Assembly (NCBI GenBank): GCA_033675265.1
Contig: JAUJYZ010000386.1
Span: forward strand, 62,001 to 126,000
Direction of reading: 5' to 3'
Source of the DNA: Actinostola sp. cb2023
Taxonomy: Eukaryota > Cnidaria > Anthozoa > Actiniaria > Actinostolidae
DNA length: 64,000 nucleotides
This document shows positions 1-12,461 of the stretch, in pieces; within the stretch, counting starts at the first letter, position 1; the number at the start of each line of letters is the position of its first letter. The notes beneath the pieces are model-generated. The model made no database searches. It was not told the origin of the DNA and saw nothing but the letters and a program-made list of their open reading frames with translations. A program made the translations under genes and the position numbers.

Positions 1-1604
1 GGGAGTCTTCCAGTATAGGATCTGGGATATCTTAATTTCAATAAATCTATTTTTAGAATGCGGACGTCTGAGGAAATTAACTTCCGGTTCAAAGCAGATG
101 TATTGTTTTTTTTAGGCCGAGTATTTTGACTCTGATTTTGACTGAAATCATATCAGAAAAGCATCGCAAGAATTTATTTTATATGGAAAGGAGTTGTTTA
201 AGTTCGAACAGAGTCCAAAAGTCGCCTTGTGTTGTGGTCTGTAGGATTGAATGAACAACATGCATGGACGCCGAAAACTACTGCCAACTCAACAAGAAGG
301 TCGCTGCATGAAGAAGGTCGCTGTTTGTACTTTCTTCTTGCTGTTCTGCCTTGAACAATTAAGAAAAACATTCCCAAGAATAGATGTAATCGATTTGAAA
401 GTGCATTAAAGACTAAATCCGATGGAAAATCTAAGGAGAAAGTCGTGAAGATTGCTGGTTTTCCAAAAAGGCTGTTGATTGTTGTAGCGTGTGGATGCAA
501 AGCTGCCGGCTTCGACGAAGACTTTCAAAGACGTATTTTCGTCTCTTTCGTCAAACTATTTCGTCAGAAAGTGACTTCAATTTCTTCTTGGATGTGGTTT
601 TAGTGGTATCTTGTAATTATCGTTGTGGCGTTTGAAGAGTTTTCACAAGGCTATTCAAAAACAAATTTGCCGTGAAACATGACGATGAGCGACAAGACGA
701 GTCACGAGTGAATCAAACAAGCAGTGAAAGTAAGCGTGTTTGTTGTGTATTTTCTTTACCTAAATTCTAAAATGACTTAAAAATGGATTGTGAATATTTT
801 TTGTGTGCATGTATAACGGCATCTGAATGACTTGGAATCTCTGTAAAAACTACGGTCTACTTCGTTCAAGTTTTGATTCAACGTTTACTGGATTCACTGA
901 GTCTACAAGTTGGCTTATGCCGCTTCAGTGAAAATAAAAAGTTGAGCGCAAAACCATTCAAAATGACTTTGTTATCCATCGAGTACCATTTCAAATAGAG
1001 GCCGCATCACCGGTATATTGTATTCCCTTGTTTATGACTTTGCTCAGTCAGAATCAAGTAATATTATTTCTCAAATCAGTTGATGCTGAAACGAATAAGC
1101 TTAAGCTTATGTTAGTTTATACCGAATTTCTGCCTGGTGCAGCACTTTGCCAAATTAAACTTGGGAAAGACACTCTCTCAGCAAAGAAAGGGAAACGAAA
1201 AATAACACTGATCAGAAAGCAGGTCTCAAATGGAAGAAGAATTAGACATTTTGGTGCAGATGAAAGAAGCAGTTTTGTTGACAAAAAGCATTCTCTAGTT
1301 TCTTTCCGCGGGACATTTACATTTTCTTTGTTATCATCTGACTCATTACTGCCGTCTCAAAAGTCTAATAATCTATAAATTATCCGAGCCATTTATAAAA
1401 AGTAAATAAAATTCAAAAAAAAAAAACAAAACAAAAACATGGTTTTATTTCGCCGGGATAGAGTAAGATAGATCTTAGCCGCCATCTACTTTGAACCGGA
1501 AGTTAATTTCCTCAGACGTCCGCATTCTAAAAATAGATTTATTGAAATTAAGATATCCCAATTAAGAATAGCGCGAGACTCCCTCTCTGTCCTTTATGGT
1601 CTCT
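1..1604. mobile_element. 1.6-kb element with ~100-bp terminal inverted repeats, copy A (left end cut by window)
   Basis: The first ~100 bases recur inverted at about 1487-1604, including the stretches GCGGACGTCTGAGG and AACTTCCGGTTC. A near-identical complete copy lies at 8452-10068, where the outer ends read AGAGACCAT and ATGGTCTCT. The interior holds short open frames (for example 1028-1378) that are shared with copy B but resemble no transposase I recognise, so this is probably a non-autonomous DNA element. Transporter copies C and D lack it at the matching position. Confidence 0.75.
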
Positions 1605-1629
1605 TGCAGTGATAGAATCATGAATTAAT

Positions 1630-2165
1630 AGACCTTTTTACCGATACGGCGGCCATCTTGGATTATGGAGAAATTATGGGATGCCCAGGCTGCAAGCTAG
1701 TAACATGTAGTAACCATTTGGCCATGAAAAACTACGAAAACCTAATTTAAAGCAATGAATTCAGTACAAAATTAAACAACAATACACAAAACATGTAGAT
1801 ATTAAGTCATACACCACTATGGCTAGCGTGACATAGAAAAATAATAGAGTCGTTTTCGTATGAGTGGGAAGTAGTAACGGTACGGTTCGTGCCGTGACCG
1901 TATCGCGCCATCATCGTGCGGTATCCAAGCATTCTGATTGGTTGAGAAATGATTTCGCGCGCTGCGATTTGTTGGATACAATGTCTTCAATTCCGTACCG
2001 TGACCGTAACTCCGTACCGTAGGTTTCCCACTCATACGAAAACGACTCTTTATTGACGCGACTCCACTCTCTACAGTTTTTGGGTCATTTGCACCCTGGG
2101 CATCCCATAATGTTTCAGCCAAAACAATAGAATCCAAAATGGCCGCCGTATCGGTAAAAAGGTCT
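1630..2165. mobile_element. MITE family 1, copy A (AT target duplication)
   Basis: The terminal inverted repeats begin AGACCTTTTTACCGATACGG and include GGCGGCCAT; both ends are flanked by AT. The same locus without the element is seen at 16866-16880, reading GAATTAATTCAGC, so the insertion is exact and the 2-base duplication is directly visible. A second MITE (1847-2048) is nested inside. No coding capacity was recognised. Confidence 0.85.
1847..2048. mobile_element. MITE family 2, nested in MITE 1, copy A
   Basis: The ends are inverted copies of GAGTCGTTTTCGTATGAGTG, and the interior is rich in inverted CGGTACGG-type words. Two further copies are at 10315-10516 and 56365-56582. The last is cleanly flanked by TA on both sides, which fits a Tc1/mariner-like target. 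Confidence 0.8.
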
Positions 2166-2316
2166 ATTCAGCTGCATTATTGTACATTCACAGCTTCTCG
2201 TTATGCTCCAGGACAACTTGCAAGTCATTACAGCACGATGCAAGAGCATCACGCAAAGAAGTTGGTATAGACACCGCTGTACACCGTGACAAAAGATGGT
2301 TTACATTTTCTTATCC

Positions 2317-2687
2317 CTGTTGGGAATAGCCTGCGTAGTTGGCTCTTGGGGAAGGGAGAGGAGAGGGGGGGGGAGAGGAGGGGAGCCGGGGGGATTGTGG
2401 AAAGAAAGGAAGGGGAAAGAAAGGAGGGGGGAGGGAGAGCCTGCCCGCAAGGCGGGTATTTTAGATAACCGCCTACTTTTAAACAACGCGAGATTGAATT
2501 TCACCAACCAATCAAACTGCGCCGGAAATGAGAGAGATTACAAGGTCAAGGGGCAATTCACGCGCAGAACCCAACAAAAATAGTAAATACTGGACAAAGA
2601 TTCAAACTAAAACGCAACGAAGTTTCTTTGGGGTCGGTTAAAGTCAAGAAGTAATAATTTATTTGAGTTTAAATAAAGGTGTCTAGG

Positions 2688-2750
<63 letters not shown>

Positions 2751-2759
2751 ATCTATCTA

Positions 2760-2798
<39 letters not shown>

Positions 2799-3235
2799 AA
2801 AGCCGTAACTCACGTTCAAGGACTAAACCACGATACACGCCAAACGGTTGTGAAGATATTCAGCTGAGCCGCAGCAACAACTTGTTTTAATTGAACTTCT
2901 CTAATAAATGACATCCACTATAAAATATTAAAGGATTGGCTTGGTCTGGGATGTGTTAGAATCTGGCTGTTAATCACATGTCACTTTGGTCAATTTAGAC
3001 CAATAGAAATTCGCGGCCTCTGGCGGCCGCGGGTTACCAAAAAACCCAGGGCTTGCTTGCCGGCTCTCAATCGCTTCCCTTCTCCCCAATCCCCCTCTTC
3101 GCTCCCCTCCTCGTACCCAGACCCATCTCCCCCTCCCCCCTCCCCCTCCCCCTTTCCCCTTTCCCTGCCCCAGAGAGCCTGGCTACGCAGGCTATGTTGG
3201 GAAATGCCAATAAATTTATTGTATTGTATTGTATT
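2317..3235. repeat. composite repeat insertion, copy A
   Basis: This segment is present in copies A and B but absent from the equivalent place in C and D, where TTCTTATCC runs almost directly into CACGTGACGTGTGATC. It opens with TGTTGGGAATAGCCTGCGTAG-like sequence and a GA-rich tract, holds a TCTA microsatellite, then a CT-rich tract and the inverted motif CTACGCAGGCTATGTTGGG. It ends in a TTGTA-type short tandem tail, as seen on some non-LTR retroposons. Open frames over the purine/pyrimidine tracts are compositional artefacts. Confidence 0.6.
2688..2799. repeat. (ATCT)n microsatellite, copy A
   Basis: An almost pure tetranucleotide array of about 110 bases with two interruptions. The matching array in copy B (11158-11320) is about 50 bases longer. 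Confidence 0.95.
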
Positions 3236-3932
3236 GTACGTGACGTGTGATCTCAAGTGTAACGTCATGGTTGAAAGAAACTCAAGCGCGCAAATCCTTC
3301 TCTGTGAAACAGCAGCCATGTAGTAGCGTAATGGCATCTACAATATAACCTTGAAGCCGACTGATTTCAAATTTTTACGAACAGTTCTCTTAAAGGTAAA
3401 AAATGTCGATGTTTGTTGATCTTTTATATTAGTTGTAAACACAGATAACGTGACAAAACATACACGTCACATTTCAACTATTCCCATACATACACTCATA
3501 GAACTCATGATCAAAAATATCCTTGAAAAACACTCGATAAGGCTGGTTGCCAGTTGTATTTTCAAGTGTTCATTTCTGTACATTCGTTGTCCTGTATTCC
3601 TATCAGAAAAATGTACATATGAAGAAAGTTTTATTTGAATCAGTCATTGTTAGTGGCATTAACATACTATATCAGACATCCAAGTATGTCAAGTTATTAT
3701 TCATAGTACTCCAAGGCTGGAAATCCAGATGCTGTCGGACAATACCGGTGCTGTCGGACAATACCCTGTCCTTTTCCTGAAATACAGTGTAGAACATTAA
3801 CGCAATCAAATTGAACGGACTAAAGATTTACTGGTTGAATGTATGTTTGTTGGGAAATAATTGAAATATTATTATAATAATATTATACTTGCCGTCTATG
3901 AATATACAAAGCCGGATCTTTCCTATTTTCAG

Positions 3933-5279
3933 ATGTCTAAATCCATTGTGATAAACCGTCATGATTATCAACCTCTCAAACAAACTATTGCTGACCTGGA
4001 ACAACAAACATTCCATCAGTCACAACATGAGAACAACGATCCATTGGAAGAAAACCACCTTTTCTCAGCCCAACAAGAACTGGGTCCATCCAAGTCTCAG
4101 GAAATTAGTACATGGAAATTAACCTTGAATATGCTTAATTTCATGGAAGGTGTTGGGTTCCTTGCACTGCCTTACGCTATCCACGAAGGAGGAATCACCG
4201 CTGTTATCGCATTCTTCGTTCTACCTTTCATCATGGGATACACAGCCAATCTTCTTAGTGAAAGTCTTGATTATGAAGATGAATGCGGAGAAAAGAGAAG
4301 GCACATATGGAGCTACCAAGACATTGGGATGCATGTCTGGGCTCCATTCAAACCCATAACCTGGATTTTTCTGAGCACAGATCTCTTTCTAGCCGCAGTG
4401 TCCTACATCGTACTGTGTGGTTCTTTGATGTCACAACAGTTTCCACACGTTCCCATTACAGAGTCTCTCAGTGGGCATGTCTTGGAACTTTACTTGTTTT
4501 ACCCACTGTTTTTCTAGAACGACTGTCCCAGATTGCATGGATTAGCTTGATAAGTATATTTGCACTATTAGCCACAACCTGTGTCGCGTTAAGTTATGAG
4601 TTTCAAGACATCTCTCAGTGGGATTTCCAGTCACTTTTATTCTGGGATACTCGTGGTGTTTTTGTAGGCTTGTCAATTATAACGTTCAGCTATGGGATTC
4701 ACAGCATTATTGTAACAATGGCAGCAGAAGTCTCTGATCAATCTAAATTCAAAGTAGCTTTAGTTTGGACATACTTTGTCGGGGCGGTTTTCAAACTGGT
4801 TTTTGCACTTTCAGGATTTCTTATATACCTACGGTAGAGGTACCAGTGAAGTCATTCTCAATAACCTACCTGCGGGGATACCAGCCAAAGTCATTGTAGT
4901 CTTTTTCACATTGAATGTTCTGCTGACATATCCCATTCCTGTTCTTGTCGTTGTGAGAAATATTGAAGAGTTGTCTGTTTATGAAAACCTAACAAATAAG
5001 ATCCCATCAACGATATGCTTTGTCTCGCTTCGTATCGCTTTAGTCTTAGCAATTTTAGGCTTTGCAGTTTGGATGCCACATTTTGCGTTGTTAAATGCTT
5101 TGGGAGGGTGTCTTACCATTAGTTTGAGCTTTGTTTTGCCTGGATTGTTCCACTTATGCTTAAAGTACAAACAATTAACTAAACTTCAAGTATCAGTGGA
5201 TGGGATTTTAGTAATCCTGGGAACCATTTGGGTCGGGTTTGGACTAGTGTCAATCATCATGAAGTTTGAAATATTCTAG
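3933..5279 (+). pseudogene. SLC32/VIAAT-like amino-acid transporter, tandem copy A (frameshifted)
   Basis: The product resembles the Aa_trans (SLC32/SLC36) family of proton-coupled amino-acid transporters, closest in style to the vesicular inhibitory amino-acid transporter. It would be a membrane protein of about 450 residues with some 10 transmembrane helices. The start MSKSIVINRHDY follows TTTTCAG, which looks like a splice acceptor, so a 5' untranslated exon is probable. A hydrophilic N-terminus is followed by the family-like helix around GVGFLALPYAIHEGG. Relative to the sister copies the frame breaks twice: near 4462, where CT is duplicated in the CTCT run, and near 4827, where extra bases precede ACCTACGG. 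Neither break has the form of an intron. This is probably a pseudogene; assembly error is the alternative. Confidence 0.75.
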
Positions 5280-5640
5280 TAATTTATTAAAACATTGTTT
5301 TGTTTGACAATACAATAATACGAAATAATGGTATTGTTTTAAGGAAATAAAGGTTGATATGAAAATGGGCTGTGATCGATTGTGCACCGCCGTAGCAACT
5401 GCACCATTAGTGGATTCCAAATGAGACCCTCGATTTTCAACAGGGAGCCAGTACTCCCCTATTTAAACGGGTATGTGCTGCGGGATAGGGTACGGTTATT
5501 ACCATTTAGTCAGGGATCGGGTACCCAGTATTTTGGTCTGGAATAGAGTTACGTTATGGCATACATTTTTTGCTTATGTCTGGCATAGGGCAATGCCCTG
5601 TGGAATTAATGCCCGAGTCATAATTCGGGAAAACACTAGA

Positions 5641-5807
5641 TAGCTATGACCTAAACCAGGTCAAGATTTGAATAACAATAGGAACTATTGTACAACAATA
5701 GGAACTATTGTTAGATATGCCTCGTTCTACAAAGGACATGTCTTTGTAGAACGAGCCATGTCAGTATTGTTATTCAACTAATCTTGACCTGGTTTAGGTC
5801 ATTGCTA
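5641..5807. mobile_element. short hairpin MITE
   Basis: The ends TAGCTATGACCTAAACC and GGTTTAGGTCATTGCTA are inverted copies, continuing inward through AGGTCAAGATT. The centre contains a further inverted pair around CTCGTTCTACAAAG, so the whole 167 bases can fold back. No coding capacity. Confidence 0.7.
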
Positions 5808-6527
5808 TGTAAGTAAGGGTTAGAGAATAACGCGAGTGCTTTATGGGATTTAGACCCAGCTCCGAGCAGCAGATAGAAGGCCACGAGGCGCGTCGTTTTA
5901 GAATATAGTCATTCTCACGAGCCGTATTCTTTGGCTGCATGTGTGTTGCTTTCCCAAAGGAATACTGATTTCAAATGCACATACGCTTATATGCAAAGCT
6001 GTTCAGTTGTGTGTGACTTCAGTGGAGTGAAGCTTGAGGCTTTTAAATACGAAGCTTGAAAAGCTAGAAATTGCCGATATTTGTTGTGGAAATGAAGAGC
6101 AGAAATCTCAACGTTTCTTCAAAGCAGTTAATAGAACGGACGAAATTGAAAAACGAGAGAAATAATGAACACCAAAGAAAACTCAAGCACGATGTGAAAG
6201 ATTGGGCTACCTATATCGCAATAATCATACGGAGAACTTGGATGACTGATGTACATCTACACTTCTTGTGTAAAACATGGAGAAACTCGTTTGTGATTTC
6301 ATTTTGAAGAGTAAGTGACTCGCTACGTTTCTTTAGTGTTTAGTATATAGTTATGATCTGTATTTCTGTATCAGCCGATTCATGTATAAATCTAGCTAGC
6401 TGCTTAACGAATCCAAATAACTGTCGATTTATTGGATTATGATATAATATTTGAATAGTATTTGAAGATTAAACTAAGATTGTATTATAATATTTTTTGT
6501 ATATAGTTTAGTACACATTATTATATA

Positions 6528-6788
6528 CAGTCATTTGCAAAAATTCTGGCCGCCACGAAATATCAATATATCGGGTGCATTATGGGTAATTAAATAATAC
6601 TAAATGAAGCAACATTCACAAACAACAAACGTAAGACTAAAATAAACATTATACTAAATATTTATACCAACTTTGCTGGCGTTAACCCGCTTTAAGGGGA
6701 ATTTTCGATTATTTAATTACACATAATGCACCCGATATATTGATATATTGATATTTCCGGTAGCGGCCAGAATTTTTGCCAATGACTG
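6528..6788. mobile_element. Tc1/mariner-type MITE with TA flanks
   Basis: The terminal inverted repeats of about 65-70 bases start CAGTCATTTGCAAAAATTC and include GGGTGCATTATG and ATATCAATATATCG. Both ends abut TA, the usual Tc1/mariner duplication. Confidence 0.8.
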
Positions 6789-6964
6789 TATTTACAGTGC
6801 AAATATTATATCCGTGAAATAAGCGCTAACATTTAGTACTAATTAACATTTTACTAGTTTTACTACTAAGTAGACAACAATGATAAAGCATTTGGTGCTA
6901 TTTATTAGTACTATATTTAGTTAGTTAACTATTTCATGGATATAATATTTGCAATCTAGTATTC

Positions 6965-7075
6965 TCTAAGTTAGTCATTAGTATTCCCTATATAGAGAAT
7001 ACTAATAAGGCTTTGTAACAAAAGAAAACAAAGAGCTTTATTAGTATTCTCTATATAGAGAATACTAATGAGTCC
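6965..7075. repeat. pair of near-perfect 30-bp palindromes
   Basis: Two palindromes built on AGTATTCTCTATATAGAGAA, about 65 bases apart, are separated by a spacer that itself has CTTTGTAACAAAAG-like symmetry. The left one has a single mismatch (TTCCCTA against TTCTCTA). Function unknown. Confidence 0.7.
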
Positions 7076-8218
7076 ATTGTTAAAGCCCTATTAGTTACTT
7101 TATGAGATATAGAGCGCACAAATGCTGGGCGCTGATTGGTCGAGTGAGTATGACTATATTCTAACCATAATTAGCCGATTCTTTATTTTTTCGTCGCTCC
7201 GTCACAAATCCCCAACGTTCCAACAGCGCATGCGCTTCAGTGTAAGTTTGCTATGAGGGGGCTGATGATCGACCTCAGTGAAATGATGACTCCATCGATC
7301 GACCATCTTTTTCCGTTCGGCGAAATCAAAATAAAATTAATAAAGTCATTATAATAAAGTCATTATTCCCCGAAATTTGTGTATGTCATATTGTGATTTC
7401 TATCATATGATCACTCAAGTGCTCAAAGTATTTTGTAGACGATTTCTCAACAAGTACTTCAGCCTGTTATAAGCCAGTATCCAAGATATAAGTATCATTT
7501 GGCTTGCAATTTTTCTGTCTGGAAGGTCTTGCACGTGTATTTCGATCAGATGTTCGTGATTAAAATGAGCTTCAAATTCACTCCAGATGTGAAGAATATA
7601 TAGTAAAACACACTGTATTTGTTTTAGAAAACTTTATTCAGAATTTTCAGAGAAATTGTGTTTTTAGGTTTTTCAATAAAACTGCCATGCATGAGTAGAG
7701 CTTGGGCGACCTGCAAATTTACAAAGCGCATGCGCTGTAGGAACGTTGGGGATTGATGACGGAGCGGCGGGAAAAAAAAGAAGCGGCAAATTATGACTCG
7801 GGCATTCATTCCACAGGGCATTGCCCTATGCCAGACATATAAGCAAAAAAAAATAGGCCCGCAATGCGTACGTACATGTGGCTACTATAATATATTACAA
7901 TCAGGAGCCCATTACTAGGAGCCTTCCTCTAGTAATAGGTTCATACGACATGGAATGCACAAATTGGGCTATTTTTAGATATGCAAATTTCCGAAGAATT
8001 TCAAATTGAAAAATAAAATGGCGGCCAAACGGAAGACGCGCGGACTTGATCCAAAATAATGATATTCTTAATCCATGGAAGTCCAAGTCTATATTTACCT
8101 TGCACAAGAACGAGAGGAACTGTGTACAATGAATATATCACATGTATCAATAAACTGACATACTGCCAGAGCGCTTAGTGGCGACTTCGGTTTGGCGACT
8201 CACGATGTCACGAATATT

Positions 8219-8351
<133 letters not shown>

Positions 8352-8451
8352 TAAAGGTTTAATCACAGTATATCTACATAGTAGCTTTACATCTGTGTGA
8401 TAAGAAACTAAACTTAAAACCAAAAATAAATAATAATGATAATTATTACCA

Positions 8452-10068
8452 GAGACCATGAGGGACAGAGAGGGAGTCTTCCAGTATAGGGTCTGGGATA
8501 TCTTAATTTCAATAAATCTATTTTTAGAATGCGGACGTCTGAGGAAATTAACTTCCGGTTCAAAGCAGATGTATTGTTTTTTTTAGGCCGAGTATTTTGA
8601 CTCTGATTTTGACTGAAATCATATCAGAAAAGCATCGCAAGAATTTATTTTATATGGAAAGGAGTTGTTTAAGTTCGAACAGAGTCCAAAAGTCGCCTTG
8701 TGTTGTGGTCTGTAGGATTGAATGAACAACATGCATGGACGCCGAAAACTACTGCCAACTCAACAAGAAGGTCGCTGCATGAAGAAGGTCGCTGTTTGTA
8801 CTTTCTTCTTGCTGTTCTGCCTTGAACAATTAAGAAAAACATTCCCAAGAATAGATGTAATCGATTTGAAAGTGCATTAAAGACTAAATCCGATGGAAAA
8901 TCTAAGGAGAAAGTCGTGAAGATTGCTGGTTTTCCAAAAATGCTGTTGATTGTTGTAGCGTGTGGATGCAAAGCTGCCGGCTTCGACGAAGACTTTCAAA
9001 GCGTATTTTCGTCTCTTTCGTCAAACTATTTCGTCAGAAAGTGACTTCAATTTATTCTTGGATGTGGTTTTAGTGGTATCTTGTAATTATCGTTTGTGGC
9101 GTTTGAAGAGTTTTCACAAGGCTATTCAAAAACAAATTTGCCGTGAAACATGACGATGAGCGACAAGACGAGTCACGCGTGAATCAAACAAGCAGTGAAA
9201 GTAAGCGTGTTTGTTGTGTATTTTCTTTACCTAAATTCTAAAATGACTTAAAAATGGATTGTGAATATTTTTTGTGTGCATGTATAACGGCATCTGAATG
9301 ACTTGGAATCTCTGTAAAAACTACGGTCTACTTCGTTCAAGTTTTAATTCAACGTTTACTGGATTCACTGAGTCTACAAGTTGGCTTATGCCGCTTCAGT
9401 GAAAATAAAAAGTTGAGCGCAAAACCATTCAAAATTTACTTTGTTATCCATCGAGTACCATTTCAAATAGAGGCCGCATCACCGGTATATTGTATTCACT
9501 TGTTTATGACTTTGCTCAGTCAGAATCAAGTAATATTATTTCTCAAATCAGTTGATGCTGAAACGAATAAGCTTAAGCTTATGTTAGTTTATACCGAATT
9601 TCTGCCTGGTGCAGCACTTTGCCAAATTAAACTTGGGAAAGACACTCTCTCAGCAAAGAAAGGGAAACGAAAAATAACACTGATCAGAAAGCAGGTCTCA
9701 AATGGAAGAAGAATTAGACATTTAATTTGGTGCAGATGAAAGAAGCAGTTTTGTTGACAAAAAGCATTCACTAGTTTCTTTCCGCGGGACATTTACATTT
9801 TCTTTGTTACCATCTGACTCATTACTGCCGTCTCAAAAGTCTAATAATCTATAAATTATCCGAGCCATTTATAAAAAGTAATCAAATTCAAAAAAAAAAA
9901 AAAAAAAAAACAGTTTTATTTCGCCGGGAAAGATAGATCTTAGCCGCCATCTACTTTGAACCGGAAGTTAATTTCCTCAGACGTCCGCATTCTAAAAATA
10001 GATTTAATGAAATTAAGATATCCCAATTAAGAATAGCGCGAGACTCCCTAACTGTCCTTTATGGTCTC
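8452..10068. mobile_element. 1.6-kb TIR element, complete copy B
   Basis: Complete copy of the element at 1-1604, with outer ends AGAGACCATGAGGGACAG and CTGTCCTTTATGGTCTCT. It has the same inner inverted arms and the same short open frames, with point and small indel differences. It marks the left end of the second duplicated unit. Confidence 0.8.
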
Positions 10069-10094
10069 TTGCAGTGATAGAATCATGAATTAAT

Positions 10095-10633
10095 AGACCT
10101 TTTTACCGATACGGCGGCCATATAGGATTATGGAGAAATTATGGGATGCCCAGGCTGCAAGCTAGTAACATGTAGTAACCATTTGGCCATGAAAAACTAC
10201 GAAAACCTAATTTAAAGCAATGAATTCGGTACAAAATTATACAACAATACACAAAAAAACATGTAGATATTAAGTCATACACCACTATGGCTAGCGTGAC
10301 ATAGAAAAATAATAGAGTCGTTTTCGTATGAGTGGGAAGTAGTAACGGTACGGTTCGTGCAGTGACCGTATCGCGCCATCATCGTGCGGTATCCAAGCAT
10401 TCTGATTGGTTGAGAAATGATTTCGCGCGCTGCGATTTGTTGGATACAATGTCTTCCATTCCGTACCGTGACCGTAACTCCGTACCGTAGGTTTCCCACT
10501 CATACGAAAACGACTCTTTATTGACGCGACTCCACTCTCTACAGTTTTTGGGTCATTTGCACCCTGGGCATCCCATAATGTTTTAGCCAAAACAATAGAA
10601 TCCAAAATGGCCGCCGTATCGGTAAAAAGGTCT
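10095..10633. mobile_element. MITE family 1, copy B (AT target duplication)
   Basis: Same insertion at the same base as copy A, flanked by AT. The insertion therefore predates the A/B duplication, or was spread by gene conversion, and is absent from C and D. Confidence 0.85.
10315..10516. mobile_element. MITE family 2, nested, copy B
   Basis: Same nested element as at 1847-2048, with GAGTCGTTTTCGTATGAGTG ends. Confidence 0.8.
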
Positions 10634-10789
10634 ATTCAGCTGCATTATTGTTACGTACATTCACAGCTTCTCGTTATGCTCCAGGACAACTTGCAAGTCA
10701 TTACAGCACGATGCAAGAGCATCACGCAAAGAAGTTGGTATAGACACCGCTGTACACCGTGACAAAAGATGGTTTACACTTTCTTATCC

Positions 10790-11770
<981 letters not shown>

Positions 11771-12461
11771 CGTGACGTGTGATCTCAAGTGTGACGTCAT
11801 GGTTGAAAGAAACTCAAGCGCGCAAATCCTTCTCTGTGAAAAAGCAGCCATGCAGTAGCGTAATGGCATCTACAATATAACCTTGAAGCCGACTGATTTC
11901 AAATTTTTACGAACAGTTCTCTTAAAGGTAAAAAATGTCGATGTTTGTTGATCTTTTATATTAGTTGTAAACACAGATAACGTGACAAAACATACACGTC
12001 ACATTTCAACTATTCCCATACATACACTCATGGAACTCATGATCAAAAATATCCTTGAAAAACACTCGATTAAGGCTGGTTGCCAGTTGTATTTTCAAGT
12101 GTTCATTTCTGTACATTCGTTGTCCTGTATTCCTATCAGAAAAATGTACATATGAAGAAAGTTTTATTTGAATCAGTCATTGTTAGTGGCATTAACATAC
12201 TATATCAGACATCCAAGTGTGTCAAGTTATTATTCATAGTACTCCAAGGCTGGAAATCCCGGTGCTGTCGGACAATACCGGTGCTGTCGGGCAATACCCT
12301 GTCCTTTTCCTGAAATACAGTGTAGAACATTAACGCAATCAAATTGAACGGACTAAAGATTTACTGGTTGAATGTATGTTTGTTGGGAAATAATTGAAAT
12401 ATTATTATAATAATATTATATTTGCCGTCTATGAATATACAAGGATCTTTCCTATTTTCAG

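Larger units (their letters stand above)
5565..7855. repeat. large inverted-repeat element, ~60-bp outer arms
   Basis: Sequence at 5565-5626 (TGGCATAGGGCAATGCCCTG, then GCCCGAGTCATAA) returns inverted at about 7789-7855. A second inverted pair lies inside, around 7187-7245 and 7730-7790 (CCCCAACGTTCC, CAGCGCATGCGC). The interior has no recognised gene and holds the separate MITEs and palindromes listed here. Copies B-D have no equivalent, so it is an insertion or flank unique to copy A. Confidence 0.55.

Noticed and set aside
198..500. 100-residue minus-strand frame, repeated at 8669-8971
   Set aside because: Conserved only because the whole TIR element is duplicated; no recognisable domain and no sign of coding selection.
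2286..2583. Open frames over GA/CT-rich tracts (also 3053-3337, 10722-11071, 11492-11869)
   Set aside because: Low-complexity composition keeps several frames open on both strands at once; the tracts are repeats present only in copies A and B.
2679..2867. Frame encoding SIYLSIYL repeats
   Set aside because: Translation of the (ATCT)n microsatellite.
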